From positions 2,046,001 through 2,110,000 of the forward strand of contig OZ007032.1 in the NCBI GenBank assembly GCA_963931615.1: a stretch of DNA of 64,000 nucleotides, read 5' to 3'. A model generated the notes under the pieces. That model searched no databases. It saw only the letters and a list, made by a program, of their open reading frames with translations, and had not been told where the DNA came from. The translations under genes were made by a program, and so were the position numbers. Below, piece after piece: positions 29,745 to 38,508 of this stretch (its first letter is position 1; each line of letters starts with the position of its first letter). The stretch comes from Coprenecus sp902388455. GTDB taxonomy: Bacteria; Bacteroidota; Bacteroidia; Bacteroidales; UBA932.

Positions 29745-30458
29745 TTACTTTTTTAAATTATTGTTCGTTTTTAAAAATCTCCGGAAAGGCCTGGCCGTCC
29801 TCACGAAGGAGCCGGCCAGCACCCCGGCGGCAATAAGTCCCAGCACCCCGGCAAGAGCCCTCCAGTCCACCTCGCTCACCCCGGCCACGGCCGTCTGTCC
29901 GTTGACGGTGGCTATCACCGCCACTATCCCTGTCAGGGCATTGGTCAGGAAGAACATCTCCAGGCGGCTCTCCTTGTCGGGGAAAATCCAGCGCATCAGC
30001 CAGGCCCCTCCGGCTATGACCACAAAGACCACGGCGGCGGCACTCCAGGCCACCAGGGGGAAGGATACACCCGGGAAGGCAAATATCAGATAGACTAAGA
30101 AGCTGAACAGCACCCCGAATATCAGCACCCCCGGGAACCAGCGCAGGATGCGGTAGCCCCAGACGGTGGAGGACTTCAGTTTCCCGGAGCTGAGCAGATG
30201 CACCGACAGCAGGCAGAAGGAGATCTGGAGGATGACCTCGAGAGTAATGACCACCGAGGTGTCGAGCATCAGGTCCGGATTGGCCAGCCAGGCCTCGATC
30301 TGGGAGCGGGACTGACGCACTGCCACCGGCCACATCAGACCGGTAAAGAGGGCGGCCGCGGCGGCATGGGCCAGGACCGACCACCACTTGTGCCAAGTCT
30401 GCTTCAGCACGAAGTTGAAGCAGACCAGCACCATGAGTATAACGACTAGACTGTACAT
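29745..30458 (-). CDS. hmuT: HmuT, multi-pass membrane protein of the haem locus
   Basis: A 237-residue, very hydrophobic protein with about six transmembrane helices (starting near residues 2, 31, 67, 103, 129, 164 and 200) and short loops. There is no motif of known function. It lies between hmuS and hmuU in the same order as hmuT in the Porphyromonas gingivalis hmu operon, on which the name rests. Tryptophan-rich and lacking enzymatic residues; a membrane partner of HmuS/HmuU is the simplest idea. Confidence 0.75.
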   Translation of the reverse strand: MYSLVVILMVLVCFNFVLKQTWHKWWSVLAHAAAAALFTGLMWPVAVRQSRSQIEAWLANPDLMLDTSVVITLEVILQISFCLLSVHLLSSGKLKSSTVWGYRILRWFPGVLIFGVLFSFLVYLIFAFPGVSFPLVAWSAAAVVFVVIAGGAWLMRWIFPDKESRLEMFFLTNALTGIVAVIATVNGQTAVAGVSEVDWRALAGVLGLIAAGVLAGSFVRTARPFRRFLKTNNNLKK

Positions 30459-30476
30459 AGGCAGAGTCTTGATGAT

Positions 30477-33400
30477 TTAAATGCCGCTGGACTTCCTGCG
30501 GCGGCGTATCAGCAGTCCGCCTCCGATGAACAGGGCGATGATCAGCACCGCCACGGCTATGTTGCTTACCAGCGTGGTTTCCTTCTCCGTCTCACTCTGC
30601 AGCCTGTCCTTGCGGAGCACCATGCCGTCCGAAGCGTCGCTTACCGAAGCCTCCCGGATCTGCCGGATAGCCCCGCGGTACTCTGAGGCGGAGGCCTCGG
30701 GCAGGGCGGAGGCGATGTAGTCCTGCAGGGCCGGATTGTCACAGACGAAACCGGAGCAAGATGGAGCGAACTCCTCTATCAGGCCGGTGTGCAGCTCCGC
30801 GATATCGGCCACCTGCTCCGGCGTTGCGTCCCAGAGCCCCTTGCGGACCGACTCGAGCATGACGGCCGTCACCTCCTCGAGGGCCGCCGGATTGACCTCC
30901 CTGAAATGCTCATGTACTCCGAGGTCAAATTTATCCTGCACGTACACCTCGTATATCTCGTCCCACACCCGGTCATCGACGGCCTCCGGCTTCATCACGT
31001 TCCAGCCGAAGGTGTTGGTGACAGTTTCCGCTATGGCGGCCGCATCTCCCGCTCCGCCATTGAGCTTCTCGGCGATGTAAGAGGGGTTGAATATCGTCGT
31101 GCGGCTCTCCACCCCTATCGCCTCCTTGAGTTCCTGCATCCTCACGCGGTTGCGGTTGCGGTAGTCGCTCAGATAGGCGTCGGGGTCCTTGCCGGTCACC
31201 TCCTTCACGGAAAGATTGAGCCCGCCCATGAACTCGTACACGTGGTCGAGGCTGAGGGCGCCCCAGGTATTGCTCTGGCGGGGCTGCACCACAGCGTCAG
31301 TGCGGGAGAGGGCCGCCTCGAAGGCATACCGGGAGAACTCCTCCCAGCCCTCCTCGCTGCCGTAGTAGGCTCCCATATTGTTCATGTAGACCTGGGCTAT
31401 CTCCGAGCTGGAGGTCCAGCGGTCGGAGGCGGTCACCATACCCTGAATGCCGGTGCCGTAGTTGCCGTTCACCCCGCCGAAGACCCTGTAGGAGGACATC
31501 CTGCGGGCATCGGCCGGAGTCACGCCCTTCTCGGTGAGGATCCGCTCGGTCTCACGGATACCCTCGGCCACATTGTTGACATACTCCCCGTCCTGAGCCT
31601 CGGCGGCCATACGCACAGCCCTGTCTATCAGGAAGAGGCGCGAGGCCGCAATATCCCGGAGCTGGCCGCTGGTCTGCACCACCACGTCTATCCTCGGACG
31701 GCCGAGCTTCTCCGACGGTATCAGGCGGATGTCGGTCACGCGGCCGAAGCTGTCGTAGACCGGCTCGACACCCAACATGTAGAATATCTGGGCTATCGTC
31801 GCTCCCTCCGTCTCGATGAACTCACTGCTCCACAGGGTGTAGCTGACCTTGCGGGGCAGGGAATCGCAGTGCCGCTGACGGTAGAGCCGCAGGGTATTCT
31901 CGGCCAGGGCTACTCCCTTCTCCCATGCGCTGCGGGTCGGGGTGGCCTCGGCGTTCACGGCGAAGAGGTTGCGGCCCGTAGGCAGGGTATTGGGATTGGC
32001 CACTGGATCGCCTCCGGGCGAGGGCGAGGTATAGCCGCCGTCCAGAGCGTTGAGCATACTGCCTATCTCGGCGGAAGGGCTTTCCGACAGGGCCCTGCGG
32101 TAGTTGTACACATTGAGCACGGCCTGTTCCATCTCAGTCACCGCCCGGGCAAAATCCCTCTCCGCCTGCGTCGGCTGCGCTTTCCGTCCGCCCATCATCT
32201 GCCGTCCGACCGCCGACATCATCTCACTCATTCCCCGGCCGGCAGCCGAATCCTTCCTCAGCTGCTGCATCCCGGCCATCTGAGCCATCATCGACATCAT
32301 ATCGGGCGGGGCCTGGAGCGAAGCGGCCACCTCCCGGGCACGGGCAAGTTCCTCCGGTGTGATACCGGCTATCGAGCAGAGCTGCCGGTCATCCGCCGGA
32401 CGGCCCTGGGCCAGCAGCCGGGCCACTATCTGCTTTGCCGGGGCCACATATCTGCGGTTGAATACCGACAGCTGTTTCTCCACCCCGTCCACGTCCTTGC
32501 CCCTGGCCCTGTCGATACCTAAAAGGCCGTAGGCCACCGGCTCGGTGCTCATGGCATAGACCGTAGACTCGATCTGAGCCGGCAGGTAGGGCTCGCCCAT
32601 CACGTAGAGCCGGCCCGTCACCTTCTCGGAGGCCAGTTCCTCGGCAAAATTCCCGATGCGCAGGATCTCCTCCTCAGTGTAGGGCACGCCCTTGTCCAGG
32701 GTATCCAGCCCGAGGTCGGAGGCAATGCCCATCGCTATGGTCAGTTCCTTGATTCTGAGTGCAATGCCCTCAGCGCGGGAGGCATCCGGCCTCTCTCCGT
32801 AGAGAGCGTCCTCATAGTGCGAAAGCTCGTCGGAGAGGTCGCGGTACAGCCCCCTGACATTGCTCTCCATGAAAGGAGCGGTGAGGTAGGACTGGAGCGT
32901 AGCGTAGGCGCGGCGCTTGGCCATCACCCCCTCCCCGACATTGGAAATGGTGTACAGGTAAAAATGCGGCACGGTGCCCACTAAGCGGTCCGGCCAGTCG
33001 TACTGACTCAGGGCCACCTGCTTTTTCGGAGTGAACTCAAGGCTGCCGTGGGTTCCGAAGTGAATCATGGCATCGGCCCCGAAGCCATAACGGGCGTAGA
33101 GATAGGCCGCAATATAGTTGTAGGGCGGGGCGGCGTGCGTGCCGTGCACCATCTGAAAGTCGTTCTGTCCGCCGCCGGCCGCGGGCTGCGGCAGCAGCAC
33201 CACATTGCCCAGCTCGATCCGGGCTAAGGCCAGACGGCCGTCTCTCGACATATAGGGTCCCGGGAATTCTCCGTTCAGGGCCTCGACCTCATCGCGCAGC
33301 CTCTGAGGCAGGGCCTCCTGAGCCCAGCGGGCAAATGTCGGAGCGTCCACCCACTCGGGAGCGCCCCCGTCCATGAAGCGGGAGGCTGCCCCCTCGGCGT

Positions 33401-34676
33401 AGGAGCCGAAGACCGCGCCGTGGCTCTGAATCAGGGCGGCCAGGGCCTCGGGAGAGGACGGCAGCCCATCTACATTGTACCCTGCATCGCGCAGCGCGAC
33501 GAGAAAATTGTACAGCGAGGGCACCACCTCCATACCGGCGGCCGTCAGGGCATTCTGCCCCGCCCCCTTGTAGTAAAATATGGCTATCTTCTTCTCGCTC
33601 TCGGGCTTGCGCCTGAGTTCCAGGTAGCGGTTGACCGTCTCGGTGAATTCCTGCAGACGCTCCGGAATGGCCTCGAGCCGCTGCAGCCCGTCCTCATCCT
33701 CGTAGTGCCCGAAGAGCACGTAAGGACGGATGGCTCCGTCTATCTCGGGAGTCACCACGCTCTGAGAGAGGAAGCCCCCGGCCATACCCATCTCATCGGC
33801 CTCCCAGTCGGAGACGAGGGAATTGACATTCAGGGGAGAGAAGAGGGGGATGTTGTATTTTTCCAGGAACCTGACCATCCCGTCGCCCAAGCGGCCGTGC
33901 GCCATGTTGATAACCGCCGAAGGGGCGATGGAGTCGAGCTGTCCGGTGCGGAGCATGGGCATGGTGCTGCGGATCGGATAGACGACGTTGCCGGTGGCCT
34001 CGAAGGAGGCTATCAGGTCGGTGGGGTCGCCCATCTGGCCGGTGACGATGATGCGGGGAGCATCCTCCTTCCAGAGGGCATTGTCCCTGAGCCACTGATT
34101 ATAGGCCGCGATGGAGCGGAAGCCCTCCTCCTCCTCCCCTCCGCTGCCGTCCGGCGAGGGGTGGTAGATATTCTCCACCGTGTATTCCTCGGCGGGAGCG
34201 GGCTGCGGGGCTGCGATGACCTTGCGGTCTATCCTGCGGCGGACGAAGGCGAGCATATTGCGGTAGTTCGCCGGACCGCCGTTGGAGAGGTAGGCCTGAA
34301 GCTCCGGGACGAGGGTGGAGTCCACGGTGTTGATGTCGTTGGCCGGATTGGTGACCATGGTCGAGAGCACGGGGAGGCCCCGGTCGGCGGCCTTCTGTAT
34401 CTGTGCCCGCTGCTCCTCGGTGATTCTCAGGCCCATGCCGTTGATCAGGAGGATGTCGTAATGTCCGGCCCTGGAGGCTTCCTCGGGGGTGAGCTCGTAG
34501 AGGCGGACCATGCGGCTGTCATTGGCCTTGGAGATCTGACCGAGGGTGATGACCTGGTAGTTCAGGAAGGCCACCCGCGTAGGAGCCGCCATAAACGCCC
34601 AGAGTCCCCACAGGATGAGGACTGCCAGGATGGATACCACTATGAATGTTATGAGTTTTGCCGTTTTTTGAATCAT
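30477..34676 (-). CDS. hmuS: HmuS, CobN/Mg-chelatase-like membrane-anchored protein
   Basis: A 1399-residue protein related to the large subunit of cobalt and magnesium chelatases (CobN/BchH). It has a transmembrane helix near residues 10-31, a long CobN-like region with the family motif HFGTHGSLEFTPKK near 535, and a second helix near 1370-1388 followed by RRRR, so the body should lie in the periplasm anchored at both ends. Classic chelatases insert metal; in hmu operons the protein is thought to act on haem, and reports on Bacteroides HmuS describe removal of iron from haem (from memory). It sits between hmuR (18 bases upstream) and hmuT (18 bases downstream). No cobalamin genes or partner AAA subunits occur nearby, which supports the haem role. 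Confidence 0.92.
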   Translation of the reverse strand: MIQKTAKLITFIVVSILAVLILWGLWAFMAAPTRVAFLNYQVITLGQISKANDSRMVRLYELTPEEASRAGHYDILLINGMGLRITEEQRAQIQKAADRGLPVLSTMVTNPANDINTVDSTLVPELQAYLSNGGPANYRNMLAFVRRRIDRKVIAAPQPAPAEEYTVENIYHPSPDGSGGEEEEGFRSIAAYNQWLRDNALWKEDAPRIIVTGQMGDPTDLIASFEATGNVVYPIRSTMPMLRTGQLDSIAPSAVINMAHGRLGDGMVRFLEKYNIPLFSPLNVNSLVSDWEADEMGMAGGFLSQSVVTPEIDGAIRPYVLFGHYEDEDGLQRLEAIPERLQEFTETVNRYLELRRKPESEKKIAIFYYKGAGQNALTAAGMEVVPSLYNFLVALRDAGYNVDGLPSSPEALAALIQSHGAVFGSYAEGAASRFMDGGAPEWVDAPTFARWAQEALPQRLRDEVEALNGEFPGPYMSRDGRLALARIELGNVVLLPQPAAGGGQNDFQMVHGTHAAPPYNYIAAYLYARYGFGADAMIHFGTHGSLEFTPKKQVALSQYDWPDRLVGTVPHFYLYTISNVGEGVMAKRRAYATLQSYLTAPFMESNVRGLYRDLSDELSHYEDALYGERPDASRAEGIALRIKELTIAMGIASDLGLDTLDKGVPYTEEEILRIGNFAEELASEKVTGRLYVMGEPYLPAQIESTVYAMSTEPVAYGLLGIDRARGKDVDGVEKQLSVFNRRYVAPAKQIVARLLAQGRPADDRQLCSIAGITPEELARAREVAASLQAPPDMMSMMAQMAGMQQLRKDSAAGRGMSEMMSAVGRQMMGGRKAQPTQAERDFARAVTEMEQAVLNVYNYRRALSESPSAEIGSMLNALDGGYTSPSPGGDPVANPNTLPTGRNLFAVNAEATPTRSAWEKGVALAENTLRLYRQRHCDSLPRKVSYTLWSSEFIETEGATIAQIFYMLGVEPVYDSFGRVTDIRLIPSEKLGRPRIDVVVQTSGQLRDIAASRLFLIDRAVRMAAEAQDGEYVNNVAEGIRETERILTEKGVTPADARRMSSYRVFGGVNGNYGTGIQGMVTASDRWTSSSEIAQVYMNNMGAYYGSEEGWEEFSRYAFEAALSRTDAVVQPRQSNTWGALSLDHVYEFMGGLNLSVKEVTGKDPDAYLSDYRNRNRVRMQELKEAIGVESRTTIFNPSYIAEKLNGGAGDAAAIAETVTNTFGWNVMKPEAVDDRVWDEIYEVYVQDKFDLGVHEHFREVNPAALEEVTAVMLESVRKGLWDATPEQVADIAELHTGLIEEFAPSCSGFVCDNPALQDYIASALPEASASEYRGAIRQIREASVSDASDGMVLRKDRLQSETEKETTLVSNIAVAVLIIALFIGGGLLIRRRRKSSGI

Positions 34677-34694
34677 GCTGCGTTTTTATATTTT

Positions 34695-36833
34695 CTATTT
34701 TTTATTGAAAAACTCCTCGATATTCATCGAAAGGGAGACTGCAGCCGTTGTGCCGACGGTGCTCGGAGTGCTGCTGTAGTAATAGTCGGGCCGGTAGTTG
34801 AAGAGGTTGTCCACTATCACGTTGAGCTGTATGCCCCGCCAGATGTCCTGGGAGACGGTCAGCTTCCATATCGTGTATGCCGGATAGGTCTGGGTCTCGG
34901 TGTCCTCGTAGTTGGTGGCGGAGGTGTAGACCTCGGTGGTCACGGCAGAGAGGACGCGGCCGCTGAGAGCCACATTGAAGCCGTAGTTCTTCCAGGACCT
35001 GCCGTACTCGATACGGGCTGTGGCCGAATGGGGGCGAGTCTGCGAGAGCAGGGGCTCGCCGGCGCGTATGGCCTCGTCGGTAAAGGTGTAGGCCAGCCGG
35101 GCACCTAGACCGAAGGGCAGGCGGGTCGAGACGGATACGTCCACTCCGCGCACCTGCAGGGGACTCATGTTGGTGTACATCATGCCGCCGAGCTCTTCGT
35201 TCCAGACGGTGGTAATACGGTTGTCCACGAAGTTGTAGAAGCCGGAGACAGAGGCGGAAAGGTATTTCCAGTTGTACTCGGCCGAGACATTGAGGTTCTC
35301 GCTGGATTCAGGCTCAAGGTCCGGGTTGCCGTAGATCATGAAGATGCTGGCCATGTCGAATGACATGTACATCTCCTTGAGGGTCGGGGCCCGGAAGCCG
35401 CCGGAATAGGAACCTCGGAAGGACCAGCCTCCGGTGCGGTACATCACACTGAGCTTCGGGGAGAAATGGCTGAGCCGCTTCTGCGAGAAAAAGTCGTAGC
35501 GCAGGCCCCCGATGAGGTTCCAGTGCTCGTTGATATTGGTCTCTACCTGGGCGAACACATCCGCAGTGTGCTGGATATAGTAGCCGTTGTCCTCGAACTG
35601 ATAGGACATCAGGTAGTCGCGCATGTAGTCGCCTCCGACTATCATGGTGCTCCGGCCGTCGGCGGTCAGATCGTAGGTGTAGATGCCGCGGACGGTGTGC
35701 TGGACGTTGCTGTAGTCGCGCACGTCGGTGCTGTTGAAGAGCAGGTAATCGCTCTTGTCGTACTGGTCGAAGCCGTAGGAGAGCTCCACACGGTTGCGTT
35801 CATCCACGTTCCACTCCCCGCGGAGGCCGCCGCTGAAATCGCGGTAGCGGTCGCGGGTATCGCTCTGCAGGTCCCTCTCGCGGAAGAAGTAGCCGGCGCG
35901 GGCAGTGAATTTTAGGCCGTCCAGCGGCTCGTACTGCAGACGTTCCTTGACGCTCCAGTTGTAGCCGCCGTAGAAGGTGTTGTAGTCGCCCTCCGAGGGC
36001 ATGGCGTAGGAGTCTATGCTGGTGTACTGGGCGTTGGTCATGCTGTTCAGCTTCCCGGCCTGGAAGCCCACCGAGCCGCCGTAGCGCTGTTCGTTGTGGG
36101 CGCCGTAGCGGGCGTTGACGTTTACAGACCAGGGCTCCGTGGCCCCGGCGCTGATGAGATTGACCACCCCGCCCACGGCATTGGAGCCGTAGAGGGAGGA
36201 GGCCGCGCCCTTGATTATCTCCACGCGCTGAACATTGTCCAGGTTCAGACGGTTATAGTCGATATTGTCTAATGTCTCGCCGGCTATGCGCTCCCCGTCC
36301 ACGAGGAAGAGGACCGAGTTACCGCCGAAGCCCTGCATGTTCAGGGTCACCTGCTGGTCCATCGCGTAGGAGAACTCGATGCCGGGCAGCTCCGCCTCGA
36401 GCAGATCCCCGATGTTGAGGGCGTCCACCCTCTCGATATCCTGCACTGTGATGACACGGGTGAGTATCGGGCTGTTCTTGAGCAGGCGCGGGGTGCGGGT
36501 ACCGGTGACCACCACCGTTTCCAGATTCATGTAGTCCTGTTCGAGAGTCACATTCAGAGTATCTTCCGGATGCCCGGCCAAAGAGATCTCCTGGGAAAGG
36601 AAGCCCAGCAGATGAAAATACAGCACTGATTTCCCATCCGGAACTGTTATGCTGTAGCGGCCGTCACCGCCTGTTGCCGTATATATGGTGTTATCGCCCT
36701 TTACCACTATATCGACCCCGGCCAAAGGAATACCGTCCCTGTCTGCAACCACACCGGAGACAGTACGGTTCTGCGCATATGCGGTCCACGACATCAATAT
36801 AAGAGTCGCCGCCAGAAACATTTGTCTCAACAT
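34695..36833 (-). CDS. hmuR: HmuR, TonB-dependent haem receptor
   Basis: A 712-residue outer-membrane receptor: signal peptide 1-20, a carboxypeptidase-regulatory-like domain (about 22-95), a plug (about 105-230, with LVDGERIAGET and VERVEIIKG-type residues) and a 22-strand barrel ending in a terminal aromatic strand. The FRAP (near 481) and NPDL (near 502) motifs mark haem receptors. In many such receptors a His between these motifs helps bind haem; here the 19 intervening residues have no His but four Met. It imports haem passed on by HmuY, driven by TonB. hmuY ends two bases upstream. Confidence 0.93.
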   Translation of the reverse strand: MLRQMFLAATLILMSWTAYAQNRTVSGVVADRDGIPLAGVDIVVKGDNTIYTATGGDGRYSITVPDGKSVLYFHLLGFLSQEISLAGHPEDTLNVTLEQDYMNLETVVVTGTRTPRLLKNSPILTRVITVQDIERVDALNIGDLLEAELPGIEFSYAMDQQVTLNMQGFGGNSVLFLVDGERIAGETLDNIDYNRLNLDNVQRVEIIKGAASSLYGSNAVGGVVNLISAGATEPWSVNVNARYGAHNEQRYGGSVGFQAGKLNSMTNAQYTSIDSYAMPSEGDYNTFYGGYNWSVKERLQYEPLDGLKFTARAGYFFRERDLQSDTRDRYRDFSGGLRGEWNVDERNRVELSYGFDQYDKSDYLLFNSTDVRDYSNVQHTVRGIYTYDLTADGRSTMIVGGDYMRDYLMSYQFEDNGYYIQHTADVFAQVETNINEHWNLIGGLRYDFFSQKRLSHFSPKLSVMYRTGGWSFRGSYSGGFRAPTLKEMYMSFDMASIFMIYGNPDLEPESSENLNVSAEYNWKYLSASVSGFYNFVDNRITTVWNEELGGMMYTNMSPLQVRGVDVSVSTRLPFGLGARLAYTFTDEAIRAGEPLLSQTRPHSATARIEYGRSWKNYGFNVALSGRVLSAVTTEVYTSATNYEDTETQTYPAYTIWKLTVSQDIWRGIQLNVIVDNLFNYRPDYYYSSTPSTVGTTAAVSLSMNIEEFFNKK

Positions 36834-36835
36834 CG

Positions 36836-37519
36836 TCAGAATTCCAAAGGATATACGTAGTCAATAGTCATGAAGCCCTTGACCTTACTGTCGTTCATGT
36901 AGTTGATAAGCTGGATGGCCGCCGCTTTGCCCTCCGCTGTTATCAGGACATAGACTTTGCCGGACATCGTGTATACGGGAGGCATGGTGGAGGTATCGAC
37001 ATTGAGCCATTTGGACAGTTCCGGATTGTACCAAGACGGGGCGTAGACAATGATGCCGTCCATCATCCTGGACATATCGATCGTGACACGGTCCTCGGTC
37101 CAGATGTCCTCTACCCAGGTGCCCTGGGGCATGGAACCGGATGCGAGCAGGGCGTCTATCGAGGTGAAGGAGGTCTCGATGACCCGGCCACCGTTGGTCT
37201 TGACATCGTAGCGGTGCACGGCGAAGTCCCAGCCTTCAGTCACATCTCCAGTCTCGGAACCGTCCTCTGCTATAAAAGTGGTATCCAGGGCAAATGTCTC
37301 GAAATCCAGATAGTTCCAACGGGTATAGGAAGTCGCGTCAATGTAAATTGTTCCTGAGGACGTAGCCTGCTCCACCTTCGTAAAACCGAACTCATCGATA
37401 ACCGAAGGCTCATCGTAGATGCCCTCGAATATCCCGTTGCACGAAGGGAGCGACACGGCCGTCAGCAGTGCCGCCCCCGTCTGCAACATTATCAGTAATG
37501 GCTTAGGGTTTCTTTTCAT
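36836..37519 (-). CDS. hmuY: HmuY-family haem-binding lipoprotein
   Basis: A 227-residue lipoprotein (signal peptide with lipobox LPSC, lipidated Cys27). The family core WDFAVHRYDVKTNGG is at about residues 97-111, and the C-terminal YVYPLEF ends the fold. HmuY takes haem from host proteins and delivers it to HmuR. In P. gingivalis two histidines hold the iron; this protein has one His in total (H102), so that scheme cannot apply. Several Met (M149, M152, M153, M179, M185) in the second half are candidate ligands, as in Met-type homologues of Tannerella and Bacteroides. It overlaps neither neighbour; the calycin-like gene ends immediately upstream. Confidence 0.9.
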   Translation of the reverse strand: MKRNPKPLLIMLQTGAALLTAVSLPSCNGIFEGIYDEPSVIDEFGFTKVEQATSSGTIYIDATSYTRWNYLDFETFALDTTFIAEDGSETGDVTEGWDFAVHRYDVKTNGGRVIETSFTSIDALLASGSMPQGTWVEDIWTEDRVTIDMSRMMDGIIVYAPSWYNPELSKWLNVDTSTMPPVYTMSGKVYVLITAEGKAAAIQLINYMNDSKVKGFMTIDYVYPLEF

Positions 37520-38353
37520 TTACTTAGAACCTTCAAATTCCACGTTGATGGTCATAGGCATGGCTCCGGGTTTGATCTCTGCGCTGACAGTCAGCTTGCT
37601 GCCGTCGGCCGCCACTGTTCCGGCAAGGCTGCCGGTCACGTTGATGTCTCCGGCCATAGTGTCGATGCTCTCAGCCGCCAAAGCATAGGTGCCGTCAGCA
37701 GACTCTGTGAGTGTCACGTCCACTGTGATATCCTCTAATGTCATCATGCCCATGCCGAAGCTGGAGATGGTGAGGACTGTCTTGCCGTCGTCCGCAACAT
37801 CGAGAACCATTGTCGCATTCTCTACCGGATCCATGGCACTGCCCATGACGGACATGTTCAGAGTACCGGTATATGTGCCGCTGAGCACCAGACTTGCAGG
37901 AGCCTCGCCGGGCTGTACGGTAATCTTCAGGCCGCCCATTACTGCCGGAATGTCAAACGTAAAAGTGAAATCCTCTGTGCTTTTTACTGTCGCCGAGAGG
38001 GTGCAGTCGTACTCACTCTGGGAGTCGGCGGACATGCCCATGACGGTCTTGCCGCTGCCGGTCACCGTGTAGGTGCCGTCAGATTCGGTAACCGCTGCGC
38101 CGGTGACGGTGAATGTGCCCCAGGTGTCAGAGGTGTAGCTGACCGCGACGGTCTCACCGCCTTCCTCTGCGGTAACGGTCAGGGTCTGCGCGTCGCTCAC
38201 CATGGGTGTGGGAGAATACTGGAACTCAGCCTTCGACCAGCCGGTGTAGGTGCCGGCAACCTCTGTTGCGGGCTTAATCTCTTCTACGGGGTTGCAGCTC
38301 ATGGCTGCGAGGGCCGCCATAACGGCCACGGGAATGAATTTTGTCAGTCTCAT
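37520..38353 (-). CDS. Calycin-like lipoprotein, first gene of the hmu operon
   Basis: A 277-residue lipoprotein with signal peptide and lipobox AMSC (Cys20). The mature protein has two similar halves (about 33-145 and 150-277), each starting with a GTYTG turn and continuing in Thr/Ser-rich beta strands (VTESDGTYTVTGSG, LTESADGTYALAA), like a pair of small calycin/lipocalin-type barrels. It lies directly before hmuY on the same strand behind the operon promoter, so it should help bind or present haem or a related ligand at the surface. That function is inferred from position; the family has no settled role. Confidence 0.75.
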   Translation of the reverse strand: MRLTKFIPVAVMAALAAMSCNPVEEIKPATEVAGTYTGWSKAEFQYSPTPMVSDAQTLTVTAEEGGETVAVSYTSDTWGTFTVTGAAVTESDGTYTVTGSGKTVMGMSADSQSEYDCTLSATVKSTEDFTFTFDIPAVMGGLKITVQPGEAPASLVLSGTYTGTLNMSVMGSAMDPVENATMVLDVADDGKTVLTISSFGMGMMTLEDITVDVTLTESADGTYALAAESIDTMAGDINVTGSLAGTVAADGSKLTVSAEIKPGAMPMTINVEFEGSK

Positions 38354-38389
38354 TTTATTTATCTTTTATAATTCTTTCAAATGACACTG

Positions 38390-38420
38390 CAAAATTACCG
38401 TCCGCGCCCTCCCCGGACAA
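38390..38420 (-). promoter_or_regulatory. hmu operon promoter (-33/-7)
   Basis: On the minus strand TTG (38418-38420), a 20-base spacer and TAATTTTG (38390-38397) fit the Bacteroidota promoter pattern, 37 bases upstream of the first ATG. An iron-responsive operator would be expected here but I cannot identify one by eye. Confidence 0.65.
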
Positions 38421-38433
38421 TCGCCAAAAATAG

Positions 38434-38482
38434 GGATTCCGCCATCCCCGCATAATCATCTGTTGCGAGAATGACGGAATCC
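38434..38482. repeat. Intergenic inverted repeat, possible terminator
   Basis: GGATTCCGCCAT (38434-38445) and ATGACGGAATCC (38471-38482) pair over 11 of 12 positions around a 25-base loop. It lies just downstream of the S9 peptidase stop and upstream of the hmu promoter, so it could separate the two units, though there is no T-run. Confidence 0.5.
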
Positions 38483-38508
38483 GTCTGCAATTGCCTATGG
38501 CCCGTGTC

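Noticed and set aside
30789..32522. Long open frame on the plus strand opposite hmuS
   Set aside because: It lies entirely within the hmuS coding region on the opposite strand, has no family likeness and arises from the G+C-rich codon bias of the real gene.
30477..34676. Cobalamin biosynthesis cobaltochelatase CobN
   Set aside because: The fold is related, but both membrane anchors, the hmuY-hmuR-hmuTUV neighbourhood and the absence of any cobalamin gene or riboswitch favour HmuS.
38354..38508. Cobalamin or other riboswitch upstream of the hmu operon
   Set aside because: The leader between promoter and first ATG is under 40 bases, too short for a known riboswitch; the inverted repeat lies upstream of the promoter.
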